A stretch of 13,389 nucleotides of DNA from Prevotellaceae bacterium (GTDB taxonomy: Bacteria; Bacteroidota; Bacteroidia; Bacteroidales; UBA932): assembly GCA_031290755.1 (NCBI GenBank), contig JAITMY010000062.1, positions 1-13,389 of the forward strand, in the 5' to 3' direction. Each line of letters opens with the position of its first letter. Position 1 is the first letter of the stretch. The notes below the pieces were generated by a model. The model did not search any database. It was not told the DNA's origin and saw only the letters and a list, made by a program, of their open reading frames with translations. The position numbers and the translations under genes were made by a program. Positions 13,346 to 13,389 of this stretch are shown piece by piece.

Positions 13346-13389
13346 TAGGGTGGTGGAGGGTGGCGCTGCCGCTTATTCTCCTGCTCGCC
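13229..13389 (+). CDS. Start of a second TMTC-like gene, out of frame at a C8 tract (partial)
   Basis: The ATG at 13229 corresponds to 10940. From it the frame reads 32 codons and stops at TAA 13325-13327, because the C tract has eight bases. One more C would open the frame into NVGWWRVALPLILLLA, homologous to NGIGWGRAALPLILLLT of the first gene, and the membrane-segment codons run to the window edge. In the present sequence the only start codon in the membrane frame is a GTG at 13360 without an obvious ribosome site. Substitutions in the membrane codons are mostly synonymous, which suggests the downstream protein is still under selection. It may be a phase-off gene, a young pseudogene or a homopolymer sequencing error. 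Confidence 0.55.

Overview
The window reads as chromosomal DNA from a member of the Bacteroidota, probably Bacteroidales-like. The evidence is promoter-like TAnnTTTG boxes ahead of several genes, the cluster dut - TPR gene - envC-type M23 gene followed by ybeY - mnmG and then uvrC, and near-absence of Shine-Dalgarno sequences (ybeY is the one clear exception). The assignment rests on gene order and motifs only. All recognisable genes are on the + strand. The housekeeping part is GC-rich, while positions 1-2000 are visibly more AT-rich.

Layout. Positions 1-528 hold the 3' end of a secreted-type protein (Fn3-like repeat plus a DUF1566-like domain). Positions 668-1423 encode a coiled-coil protein with a PD-(D/E)XK nuclease-like core, with its own promoter and an intrinsic terminator, bracketed by two copies of a palindromic element. 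About 500 AT-rich bases without a convincing gene follow. Positions 1966-6441 hold nadA, dut, a signal-peptide TPR protein and an EnvC-type LytM protein. ybeY and mnmG come next with gaps of 15 and 12 bases. Between mnmG and uvrC lie three near-identical 16-bp parS-like palindromes at an exact 45-bp pitch, then a solitary copy of a REP-like arm. uvrC ends in a weak terminator. The right end holds a multi-pass GT-C/TMTC-like membrane protein with C-terminal TPRs, and the start of a second copy of its promoter-leader region at the window edge.

The three most interesting signals are not ordinary genes. First is the evenly spaced parS-like array, a candidate ParB centromere site that would put this locus near the replication origin. 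Second is a duplicated ~176-bp promoter/leader cassette ahead of two TMTC-like reading frames. It contains a C9 tract in the first copy and C8 in the second. C9 leaves the first frame open and C8 closes the second, as expected of slipped-strand phase variation (or of a homopolymer error). Third is a dispersed two-hairpin module (hairpin A GCGGCATTTGTAATGCCGC, hairpin B GCCGAATTTCAAATTCGGC) that terminates genes in the accessory region and sits just upstream of both TMTC promoters.

Functionally the core genes are housekeeping: NAD synthesis (nadA), nucleotide-pool sanitation (dut), cell-wall hydrolase activation (envC), rRNA maturation (ybeY), tRNA wobble modification (mnmG) and excision repair (uvrC). 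The TMTC-like genes point to glycan transfer at the cell envelope.
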